Shown here: positions 22,704-33,384 of the stretch, piece by piece
Layout: each line of letters starts with the position of its first letter
Numbering within the stretch: the stretch's first letter is position 1
Assembly: GCA_012934845.2 (NCBI GenBank)
Contig: WNNJ02002219.1
Coordinates: 124,001 to 188,000 of the forward strand
Length of the DNA stretch: 64,000 nucleotides
Reading direction: 5' to 3'
From: Pomphorhynchus laevis
Lineage: Eukaryota > Acanthocephala > Palaeacanthocephala > Echinorhynchida > Pomphorhynchidae
Position numbers and translations under genes: made by a program
Notes under the pieces: model-generated
What the model saw: only the letters and a program-made list of their open reading frames with translations
Database searches by the model: none
What the model was told of the DNA's origin: nothing

Positions 22704-23153
22704 AATATTAAAACTCAAAAGTTGTGTGAATCATACTTATCCGAGCTAAGTGTTCACAGTCTAAAAGTTTTAAAGTATAAATTTAAGCTTCATTGTATCT
22801 AATTTAAAAATAAGATACATTAATAATCTGAATAATCTTAATTACACGATCATTGTAATTAATTGAATGATAATTTTTGTAGAAACATTTTTTCATTAAT
22901 CTCAATTTTATAATCTGAAAATAAAAATTTAAAAATAGAATTTTAAGATAAAATTCTTCAAAATAAAATAAATCTGTTTTATTAAATCGTATTTCTCATG
23001 AAATCGGCTTTTTAAATATAATTTTATTGGTAATTTGCTTAACTTACCTTCTTGGTATTATTAAGCTTGATTTCCTATTGTATCTATTTTCTAAAATATT
23101 AAAATACATGAGTAATATTTACCATTTGAAACAGGGCATTGAAAAATGTCCCG

Positions 23154-26100
23154 TTAAAAGCGTATACCATGTCGACGATATTTCTTGACATACAAGCGAC
23201 GCAGGCAAATTACTAATGAAGGAATAAAAATCGCCGGAAATATGACAATCACAAATGCCAATAGAGCTAAAACAGACATCGTACATTAATAATTTACCGA
23301 AACATTTGTGCTTTTGTTTAAATAATGCCTTTATAATTAAGGCATCATTAGAGAAAGCAATTAGCAAATATAACAATATTATTTTTTTATATATTTATTC
23401 ATTAAAATTAAATAATAAAATGCCAAGAATTGAAGTACACATGGAATTTGTAAATAAAAATTCAAGGTTATAATATAAACAGCAAATGTCTTTTTAAAAA
23501 TGTGAAAATATATTTTAATTGATAATTTTATTACACATAGATATAAATATTTAATTATTCTATTTGATTTTTTAAAGTAATATTTTTTTATTATAAAATC
23601 TCTTAAAATTTTCTTTAAAGTAGAAATACTTAATTAGTAAAAATAAAGTATTTTTAAATTACTTTAATTTTTTTACGTGTAAATTAAAATATTTAAAATT
23701 TCTATTTGATTTTGAAAGTAATATTTTTTGTTATTGTAAAATCTTTTAAAATTTTCTTCTGAGTTAAGAAGATAAATTATAAATCATCAACAAAATTTGA
23801 TGCGCCTCGCTCTTTATATTAAATTAATCATTAAATTAAATCTTATTTTTGAAAAATGTCGAAATGCTCGATTTGTATTTTCAGTCAAATTTTAATTAAT
23901 GTGTTTGATTTATTTGATTTGCAACGACAAAGAAATGTTAGCGCTAAACATTTTATATTATGAGCAAATATGACAATCACAAATGCCAATAGAGCTAAAA
24001 CAGACAGCGTACAGTAATCTTGTTGCATATTTTAACTTAAATTGAACAGCAAAACAATTGGAATTGCATTATATTTAAAAGTAATATCTGTCAACAAATT
24101 GGAAGCAATTAGATTGTAAGCAAATTGGAATTGTTGGAATAACATTAACCAGCAAGAGTTTTCTTAGTTGTTAGCTTGAGTTATGAAAGGAACGGCGAAG
24201 CTATTTTTTAGATATTTGGATGAGCAGACCGGACGCAGAAGTTGGAAAATATTAAATTTGATGGAAATTGATAACTCTTAGAAAAACGTATATTGCGCTG
24301 GTTGCCAGATAATCAAGGCAGCTGTTTGATTCCGAAAGTAAATAAAAATAGATTCGATAGATTATTTACTTGATAAATGTTGCTCAAAGGCAGCAATATG
24401 TTAGGTAGCAAAAATGATTTAGATTGATAACCCCTTAGTTGAAAGATTATAATTACAAATAGTCAACCTTTACCACAACACGATTAGAAATTAACTAACA
24501 ACTTGTTTAGAGTAAAAACAATTAATGACTTGTATGTTGTTTATTAATTTACTTTTTAAATTCTCTGTAAGTTTTTTCCAGTAAAATATTAATTTAATAT
24601 TAATAAAAATTAATACATTTTTTGAAAATTTAATTAATTTTTAGGAAATTAATGACTTAATTTATTATTAAGTTACTTTATTTTATTAATTTACTTAATA
24701 ATATAATAATATTTTTCATATTATAATTTATGATATTATAATAATATTATAATAATTTATAATAATATTTATTAGTTTATTGATTTAATTTTACAAAATG
24801 AATTCTTGAATCCCTAATTGCTTCCGTCATTTTCTGTTTTTAATTCGATTCATTTTTGTTAGAGTTTATAAAAAGCGTATTCATCTAGATATGAACATTG
24901 AATTAACATGATTTTTAGCCTTGCACACATTAAATAACGAAATGGTATGTATTGCCATACATTATAAAATTTAAATTATCAAAATATTAGTAAACTCTAA
25001 GTGAACAATTTTATGAATGAATAATAAATAATTTACTTTGGTTATAAGAGTTTACGCTAGATAATCAATTTACATGAAAGAGCATAATGATTGGCGTGAA
25101 TTTGAGCCTTGTAATGTTGGATTAAGGGATATCATCCGAAACCAGCAGTCAGGCATTTCCTTTTGATTACTTCCAATCTTTATTTTAATAAATAGTGTGT
25201 TATCAAATTGTGGATTTATAAAAATTCCGAGTTATAAAATTTTTTAAATTATAAAATCTCGAATTATAAAAAATGTTAGGATTAAGATGTTTTTATTTTT
25301 ATAAAAAAATCGTAGACTCAGTTAACAGATCTGATATTTTAAAATATATAAATTCCTAAATTTACAAACTTTTTCGAGCTATCACTTAAGCTATTAAAAG
25401 AAATATGTTAAAATCATTTAAATAAAAATGTGTAAAAAATAAAAGAATTAAAGTTAGATAAATTATAATTTATCAAACTCATTAGACTCTATGAAATAAA
25501 TTTATTAAATCCATTTAAGTACAAAAGAATTAACGTAAGAAAAAATTCTACTATTCGTAATTTCATTTTTTATCATGACTCATTGTTTATATAATATCTT
25601 TGCGAAATTATATAAGCAATAATAAAAATAATCAATTATCAGCAACAAAAATGATGGCTATCTATAACAACTCTTACTATGATATTTTTGAGCCCATATA
25701 AAGAACTGGTGTTTTCTTTTTATGACTTGGTGAGGATATTTGGAATCTAAACATTTTTAAGCATATAAAAATTTGAATCACATACAACACATACTTCTAA
25801 CTTCAATTACGAACGACATTTGTGAAGATGATTCTAGATAATCCTGTTTACCTATACAATCGATTTTTCGTTCAGCATCATTTGCTTCTACACTCATTGG
25901 CCAAGAGCATGAAATTGTACCGAAGGAAGGATCGCGTCGAGATTCTTTTGAACTACTGCTCTTTTTCGGTGTCACTGTTTGAAAATCACACACTGGATTA
26001 CGAAACGGTCCTTCGTTATTTACTTCTAATTGAATTTCTGTATTCGGGACATTAACATACGATATGGAACATCCTAGAGTTATGGTTGAGTTTTCAAGAA

Positions 26101-29100
26101 CTGACAACTTTTCCTGCTCATGTAGGAGATAGCAGCCGGCAGTTCCATTAGTAGGACATGAATAGTACCATGACACCTGTATACCTGAATTTAAGATTTT
26201 CTAGATAATCTAAATATTTTATTATTTAAATTAATTAAATATATGTATTATTCAGATATTTTATTTTAAACAATTACAGTTTCAACTTTAATATATTATT
26301 ACTGAATATTTACATATCATTTAGTCTTATAATTCAATAATTCAATATAAAGGTTGTATAAATTATAATTTTATTAAAAAGTGATTGTCAAATAGAATGG
26401 TGTGACGAAATTTTATAGACGTTTATTCAATTTGCTCCGCAATCACGATTGTTCATTACTTAATGAAATTAAAAATGCTTTTCGTTGTTTTCTTGTGATG
26501 AATGCGGTATTTATCTCATATGGCGATATATATAATCATAAATAGATAAAATATCATTATATATACTGTATATTCATTGATGCTTGATTTAAGCCCTTGA
26601 AATCATTGATTTAAGAGTTGATTTAAAGACTAGAAATAAGTTTTAATTTTTAATAACATTAAGTTCTTCTACTTATATTATAATTAAATCGTAAAATCGT
26701 AACAATAAAAAATCGCAAATTAAAAATCATTTTAGTATCTATTTTTGGATTATTTTGAATATATTTTTACTTGTATATTTATATTAAATATAATATAAAT
26801 TGTTATGTGTTATTCTTTAACATAATATACTATAATTTAATTTGTTATAATTTAATTTGTTTTAATTTAATTTAATTTATTATACTATAATTTAATATAC
26901 TATATATTAATTTGTTTTAAAAAGACATTTTCATTTTGACTTTAGATGGATCAGCATATTAATCTAACGTATATATTTTAATTTCTTCAATATGCAATGG
27001 TTTATCAGAAGCATGTCCGAATGAGTTTTAATTGGAACCATAACAAATAAAATTATAATATGCATTCGTTTTGATCAATCATTGTTATTTATCTCAGGTA
27101 ATTATAATCAAGTGTAAATAATCGGCAATGTAAAATATTCAATCACTTGCGCGTTGTTCAGTAAAATGGTAAATATACAAAGATAAAAATGATATTTATT
27201 TAATAAATTTCAACATTTATTTTTAATTTTACAAAATGTTTTGAATATTTAAGCATTTAAATATTAGAATAAATGATAATTATAAATATGTATTATTCGG
27301 TAACTGTTAATAATTATTTTTAAATATAAAAAATATTTTTCGTTAAATAAAAAGGATTAGATTATTAGAATAATTGAACACAATTGAAATTTGACTTATA
27401 AATACTTAATAGACATTTGCAGGCTCTCTACTACACAATATGATATGGCCATTCTAATCGGGCATTTATTGAGATTGCTGATATAATTGATCCACTAGTA
27501 GCTAAGGTATACACTCTGCGCTATTTTTGTCTGACATAAAACATGTGTAATCAAGGTAGTTCTCACATGATTGATTTTACATTTATTAATGTGGTTAATT
27601 CAGAGTCAAAGTCCTAATCCAGAATGAAATAGCTTACATACAAAACTGCACTCTTAAAAATAATGTCTTTGATTTGGGCCAAATCTAAGATAATTCGTCT
27701 TGTTTTAAAATCACATCCTTACAGGGATTAGAAAACTTTGAACTTACATGTATTAGTTCCTTCCAAGGGTTACATATGGGTTATCAGCTATATGGCAGTA
27801 TTTGTCTATTCGAAATTTTAAGCGAATTGATAGAATAAAATGGAATTTCCTTAAATTCTTCTTTTGCTTGTCCCGCATGTTTCGTCTTCGAAATTAGCTT
27901 ATCTTCAAAATTAGCTTATCTTAACTTTGGACGTACTTGTATAGTTCAGTTAATATCTTACGGAAACGCGTTTTCAACAATTTATCTTGGACACGTAAAG
28001 TAGATTACTTTGTCAAAAAGTGTCCTTGCCAACTATTCTTTATTTACTATTTAATTATTGAGATTGCTGATATAATTGATCCACTAGTAGCTAAGGTATA
28101 CACTGCGCTATTTTAGTCTGACTTTAAATCTGTCTAATCAGTAGTTCCTTCCAGGGGTTACATATGGGTTATCAGCTATATGGTAGGATTTGTCTAATCG
28201 AAATTTTAAGCGAATTGATAGAATAAAATGGAATTTCCTTAAATTCTTCTTTTGCTTGTCCCGAATGTTGCGTCTTCGAAATTAGCTTATCTTCAAAATT
28301 AGCTTATCTTAACTTTGGACGTACTTGTATAGTTCAGTTAATATCTTAGGGATACGCTTTTTCAACAATTTATCTTGGACACGTAAAGTAGATGACTTTA
28401 TCAAAAAGGGTTCTTGCCGACTATTCTTTATTCGCAATTTTAAAATATAAAAATATATAGACTGATAACAATTCATATTGCAGAAGAAAGAATATGAAGG
28501 GTAACTTTTAGGTGACTATGCGATGTGTTATCTTCAACTTTTTATAAAAAGCTAAAGATTATAATTTTTTACAACAAACATCCGTTGTTTTTTGAATCAT
28601 TTCCACAATCGTTGGTCATGAACATTCTCTTCATAGTAAAAGGCAATTTAAGACATCGGCATCTTCTATTAAATAAAGCGATTTTAGTTTTATTCATAAA
28701 GCGATGCCTTTGTAAGCATTTTTTGAAATTTACTTGATTCATTTATTTCTGTTTATTAGTTTTGAAATACTGTTAGCAGCATTCACCAAAAAAATCAGCA
28801 CTCGCCAAAGGAAATATGAACTCAAATATTTATTTAACTATATACCAGTTTATTGACTGAATACTCTAATACTGAACTCACGTTCTTATATGAGTTCAGT
28901 CAGACTTTTACATTCAACAGAATATGCTACACCTAGTTAATATTTCCAATGATTTTTTTCAATACAATTTTCAATGATTACAATGAGTTATTTGGCAAGA
29001 TATATATCTGAACATCGCGTAAATCTATCAAATCAAATGGAACTTCTTAAATTAATCATTTGTTTGCTTCGAAAAGTTTATTTCTCAAAGTTAATTTTTA

Positions 29101-31442
29101 TTTCCAGTGAATATTTATCCTGAGACATTTATTTTCAAGAGACATCAGCTTTTCTCTAGCAAGTGATGAATCCACTCTTTATGGGCACCGTTTTGCGTCA
29201 GCCGCTGAATTCTTAGACACCAGGAAGCATGGCGTCCAAATGGAACGAGCATGTACATTAAGATTTTCTCTTGAAGGCCTTCATGGATAGTTATGCTCAA
29301 ATAGGATCATAGGCGAGTACGATCTTGAATTTAAAAATCTGCCTATGGCAATGTAAACTTCTCTTTAATTTTAAAACTCACAGCCGCTTAAAAACACTGT
29401 CTCTATAGCAGCTTAACAGTCTATGACATTTTTGTACGCTGATATTTTGTATTCGACTTGTATTAGATGTATATCCTCCATCCATTGCCGTGCGGCAGAA
29501 AAGGAAATTGGTAAATTTCCTTTATAAATAATATAAAATAATATAATGATATAATAATGTATAGTAATGACTTATTATAATTATATTAATTTAATTATTA
29601 ATTAGATTAATTATTAATTATATAATATTAATAAAAATTATTTAATTAGTTTAAATATAATAGTAATTTAATAAATTATGATGGATTTTATTAAATATAT
29701 AATAAATTATAAATATATAATTTTGTATTCGACTTTGTATTAGATGTATATCCTCTATTACCGTGCGGCAGAAAAAGAAATTGGTAAATTTCCTTTATAA
29801 ATAATATAATAATTTCATTTTAAGATATTTTCTCTATATATTGTGTTCGATGGTCACAGTGGTTCGGAGACAGCTCTTTTCGCTTCAAAACATCTTCCAT
29901 ATTTTATTTTAAATAGTGATAACCCATTTAATCGATTTGCTATTCGTGAAGCCTTTTTGCATACTCAGGTATTAATTGAGCAAGGACACAAACAAAACCA
30001 GGTAATTAATTTTTAATAAAATTTATTAATAATAAATTAATTTTTTATAAATTATAATAAATATATAATTTTGTATTCGACTTTGTATTAGATGTATATC
30101 CTCTATTGCTGTGCGGCAGAAAATGAAATTGGTAAATTTCCTTTATAAATAATATAATAATATAATATAATAATATAATATAATAATATTATAATATTAT
30201 AATTATTATAATATTATTATATTATATTAATTATCTGTTATATATTAATATTAATTATATTAATTAATTATAATTATTAATTGTTAATTAATTAATAATT
30301 ACATTAAATGACTGAATATTTTATATTAATTTAATTATTAATTAGATTTAAAAATATTAATTAATTTTATTAATTAGATAAATAAAAGTTATTAAATTAG
30401 TTTTAATATAATAGTAATTTAATAAATTATGATGTATTTTATTAAATATATATTTAATATATTTTATTATTATATATTTAAAATTATATATAATCCAATT
30501 GATAATATATAATATTTATAATAATATTATTATATATTGTTATATATTTTTATTAATAACATATTTTAATTGCAACTTTTATAAACTTTATTAAAATTTT
30601 TATTGATTATTTAAAAGATTACTTCTACTCGAATATACTCGTCATTTCTGACTTTATATTTGTCTTCTATTTAACGAGTAAATCTATCACTTTAATTGAT
30701 GAAGCTGATCGATTTATTCAGCGACATTTAGCAATAATATATGGTAGATACAACAAACTCTCTTGGTCAGCAAACTCTTTTTATCACTTCACATTTCACG
30801 AAGTGATAAAATAAAACTTACAATTTAATATAAACTAAGTAATCTAGACTTTAATATAATTGAAGTCTAGATTTTATAATTTCTATAATTTTGCTTCAAT
30901 CTGACATCTAAGTGGAATATGTAAAAAATCAAAATCGCGAATCGCTCACTGCAATCGCATTTGCTTATAGCAAATGTAGCTGAATGCTTTAGGATCATAC
31001 ACAGTTACATATGAAGCTGTGTATCCTATTCATATTTCATATCAATCTTAAATAATGCTTGTAGTCGTAACATGCATGGTCTTAGTAAATTCATTTTCTG
31101 CATCATAAATAACTTACTGTATACGGTAACATTGATTGCTTTTGTTGTAACCACAGTAGAATTAACGTCTTTAGTACTTTCTCGGCAACGATAATATCCA
31201 CTTTGATCGACTTCGGCTTCATTTTCAAGAAATGTGGACGTCAAGTTGCCGATAGCCTGCCAGTGATCAAATTCATCTCCATCGTTATATTCCAACCAAT
31301 TTGAGCGTTTTGGACATTCAATATTAAGAAGTGTACCAGCTGGTATAATTTGATCTTCAACAATTGTGTGCTGGGTATTTGCAAATATCTGTGCAGCAAA
31401 ATATCCCATCAATATTATATAAAATGAAGAGGAATAATTCAT
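23154..31442 (-). CDS. Ig-like single-pass membrane protein, three exons
   Basis: Minus-strand exons 31442-31118, 26184-25795 and 23266-23154 join in phase (GT..AG each time) to about 275 residues. Residues 1-21 are a signal peptide (SFYIILMGYFAAQIFA). An Ig-like domain follows (LLNIECPKR ... VDQSGYYRCRE, the usual C..YxC). A second cysteine-rich Ig-like region covers roughly 110-235 (SWYYSCPTNGTAGCYL, STITLGCSISY, GTISCSWPM). Then come a membrane segment (LLAFVIVIFPAIFIPSLVIC) and a short basic tail (LRRLYVKKYRRHGIRF) ending at TAA. Five or more N-glycosylation sites (NLT, NST, NVT, NGT). Topology says cell-surface receptor or adhesion protein; the ligand is unknown. Introns are 4.9 and 2.5 kb and may hide further exons. 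A soluble form would arise if the exon 2 donor were ignored (stop at 25778). Confidence 0.65.
23969..24018 (-). repeat. Duplicate of the Ig gene's membrane-exon acceptor and start
   Basis: Fifty bases nearly identical to 23241-23290 (two or three differences). They cover the splice acceptor and first bases of exon 3 of the Ig-like gene in the same orientation. The rest of the exon is not copied. Probably a relic of an exon duplication within intron 2. Confidence 0.7.
24019..24850. other. Intron DNA with a weak coding island
   Basis: Lies in the 2.5 kb intron of the Ig-like gene. At 24184 on the plus strand an ATG opens 32 codons (MKGTAKLFFRYLDEQTGRRS..) in less AT-biased DNA, followed by a stop. 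It was not identified and may be an exon of another gene or debris. The rest is AT-rich. Confidence 0.3.
24855..25345 (+). mobile_element. Degenerate PLE 3' part
   Basis: Begins with a match to the region after the YxDD block (TCTAGATATGAACATTGAA). It then has diverged versions of GGATAATAAATAATATACT (25020) and the terminal motif CGTAGACTCAGTTAACAGAT (25311). Much of the element between these is missing. Old. Confidence 0.5.
26190..27460. other. Intron 1 of the Ig-like gene, AT-rich, nothing recognised
   Basis: AT-rich with TTTAATTTAATTTG simple repeats at 26825-26925. No coding feature on either strand. Confidence 0.4.
27469..28431. repeat. Tandem direct duplication, second copy internally deleted
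   Basis: Bases 27469-27540 and 27751-28045 recur at 28059-28431 with about 5% difference; 27541-27750 are missing from the second copy. Shared marks: TTGATCCACTAGTAGCTAAG and GTTACATATGGGTTATCAGC. The minus strand has a short coding-like run (KHAGQAKEEFKEIPFYSINS) in the first copy, not recognised. The duplication lies in the large intron of the Ig-like gene. Confidence 0.75.
28440..29440. other. Stretch with weak coding-like islands
   Basis: At 28525-28737 there are open frames on both strands, with the minus strand (KCLQRHRFMNKTKIALFNRR) at least as coding-like. Around 29155-29290 a GC-richer plus-strand island reads STLYGHRFASAAEFLDTRKH, GVQMERA. This could belong upstream of the PPM exon or be an element relic. 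None was identified. Confidence 0.25.
29445..30160 (+). repeat. Three direct repeats of about 85-90 bases around the PPM exon
   Basis: TTAGATGTATATCCTC followed by the tract ATTGCCGTGCGGCAGAAAA and TTGGTAAATTTCCTTTATAA occurs at about 29445-29540, 29720-29812 and 30067-30155. The first copy has a few extra bases. Each copy can be read as a short exon (DVYPPSIAVRQKRKL) ending at a possible donor GTAAAT, which could be the exon before the PPM exon, duplicated. Confidence 0.7.
29825..30001 (+). CDS. PPM/PP2C protein phosphatase, one exon
   Basis: An exon of 59 codons in phase 0, bounded by acceptor TTTCATTTTAAG (to 29824) and donor GTAATT (30002). It reads SLYIVFDGHSGSETALFASK, HLPYFIL, then FNRFAIREAFLHTQVLIEQG. 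The VFDGHSG..TA.FA..HL block is the metal-binding DGHGG motif of metal-dependent Ser/Thr phosphatases (the aspartate binds Mn/Mg); the spacing to AIREAFL is like PPM1D-type enzymes. Here the second glycine pair is SG rather than GG. It lies within the large intron of the Ig-like gene on the opposite strand. Flanking exons were not securely found. A retro-copied or orphan exon cannot be excluded. Confidence 0.6.
30160..31020. other. AT-rich stretch with one weak coding island
   Basis: 30160-30550 is TA-repeat DNA. At 30640-30815 the plus strand is open (ITLIDEADRFIQRHLAIIYG, RYNKLSWSANSFYHF) and might be a further phosphatase or other exon; unproven. A hairpin TATCACTTC/GAAGTGATA lies at 30780-30809. 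Confidence 0.3.
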
Positions 31443-33149
31443 AGCAGTTATAACACTAGTTGATATTCCGCTTGCCGAACCGTTGTTTTCATAACGATTT
31501 TGTTATCAAGGAAAACTATAATAGCCTAAATTGATATACATTATTTTTAATAAATTTCAGATAAATCAATTTATATTCTACAAAATATGCAATTTCATAA
31601 AATTGCTTTAATTTTCTTCCAGAAAAAAAATATAAATAATTTTACATTGTTAGCCTTCAATTAATATTCGAAAATAGATACATAAAAACTAAAAAAGCTA
31701 AAAATTTTATTAGTTTTTTAGTTCTTTATTAAAAACTAAGTATTTGTATTTTTAATATTTTCAAACATATTAATGAGGTCTAACTCTCTAATGGTCCACA
31801 TTAAACCAGTAAAGTTTATTCTCACACAGATCAAAATATTTCAGATTGCCAAGTATCACATTTAAGCAAATAAATTGTTTAATTAACATAATTTTAAATT
31901 TAAAAATTTACTTTTAATCCCTATAAAAGCACAAATTGAGTATAATATAAGATTATAGTTGTACAAGCAACTTGCAACTGTAATTTCTCTTCAATAAGTT
32001 ACAGTACTATTTATTTACATTGATTTAATTTGATGAATTATATTACCAAGTTGATGGATTTTGAATTATGTTGCCCAAAACCGGAAGAATTTAAAATAAT
32101 TTTCAAAAGCTTTTATCATCTGCAAAAATATTAAAATAACGTGTTAAATTCATTATCCGAAAGTTGCTTTAAAAGATATTAATTTCGAGTCAATGCTTAT
32201 TACACTACAATATATCTACAAAAATTACATGAAACGAAAATAAACCAGAAATCATTCCCTGTAAATAAAATATGTTCGGATGCCTATGTCGTAAATTGTT
32301 TTTTAACTTGATTTCATAACTCTGAAAACTCTATATTTATTAATAATGATATTTTCGTGTATCAAATATTGAAAATAATTGCAATTTGTTGTTGAGAATG
32401 ACTTTTAAACAAAATTAACAGAAAAAAAATAATTATTGTCTTGATTCCTTCAAATAAAGATAAAAGCTTATAGTTTCTAAAGATTGCTCAAAATGTTGTT
32501 AATTGTGTGATTTGTTTTGTAACCTAAAAATGTATTGAAACCTAAAAAATTTATTGAAAATTTTTTATTAAAAGAAAATTTAGATGTTCCTTTGCTTTCG
32601 TCTTTGAAAAAAAATAACGTAATTGTAATAATAGAAATAGTACTACTATTTATTATTAGATAGTAGTATTATTAAGTATACATAAATTATAATATAGTTA
32701 ATAATATATAATATTATTTATAATAATATTTAATATTATATAATATTATCTAATATTAATAAGAATATTATCTTATTATAATATAATAATATTATAATTA
32801 ATACAATATTATTCTAATATAAAAAGGTTAGATAATAAAATTATCTAATATTATTATTTAATATTTAATATTAAATATTTAATATTATCTATAATAATAT
32901 TATAGATATTATTATTTATTATTAAAATATCAAATATTCGTAAAATTGTAAATGTGTTTTAATACATTACAATTAAAAGTTTTCATTAATATCAGAAGTA
33001 TTTTTTCTATGTATTTTGAAATATGCATATAAATAAATTTATAAATAAATATTAAAATGTTAAAGCTTTTCTAACTCAGATTTATAAAAAGTATTAATTT
33101 TTATGAATTGATTTATAAATTATATCATGATTAAAGGTTATCTAAAAAA
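31443..33149. other. AT-rich region upstream of the Ig-like gene
   Basis: Should hold the promoter of the minus-strand Ig-like gene; no motif was recognised. 32640-32940 is dense TAATATTA repeat. No gene seen. Confidence 0.4.
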
Positions 33150-33384
33150 CTGCTATGTTATCAGGGTTTGGGACATATTCCTCGATCCGACATAGCAGAG
33201 GTTATAAATGCATGTTAATGACATATTTCCTATTATGGCATTTGATTTTCTAGTTTATCTTATTTTAAAACAGAGTATATTATTTATTATCCATCCATAA
33301 ATATTATCCGCTTAAGATTTTAAATTTATTTTTAATAATATTGTGCTTATTTATATATTTTACTATTTTTTGTTTGATGACACA
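33150..33384 (-). mobile_element. PLE 3' part, minus strand
   Basis: Minus-strand copy of the PLE C-terminal end and tail. Stem 2 of the pseudoknot is intact (CTGCTATG at 33150-33157, CATAGCAG at 33191-33198) but stem 1 is lost. It is cut at about 33384, where the RTE-like LINE begins. Confidence 0.65.

Noticed and set aside
23255-23473. Plus-strand gene
   Set aside because: Partly the reverse of the membrane exon; the rest is AT-rich intron with no coding character.
25822-26055. Plus-strand gene
   Set aside because: It is the reverse strand of exon 2 of the Ig-like gene.
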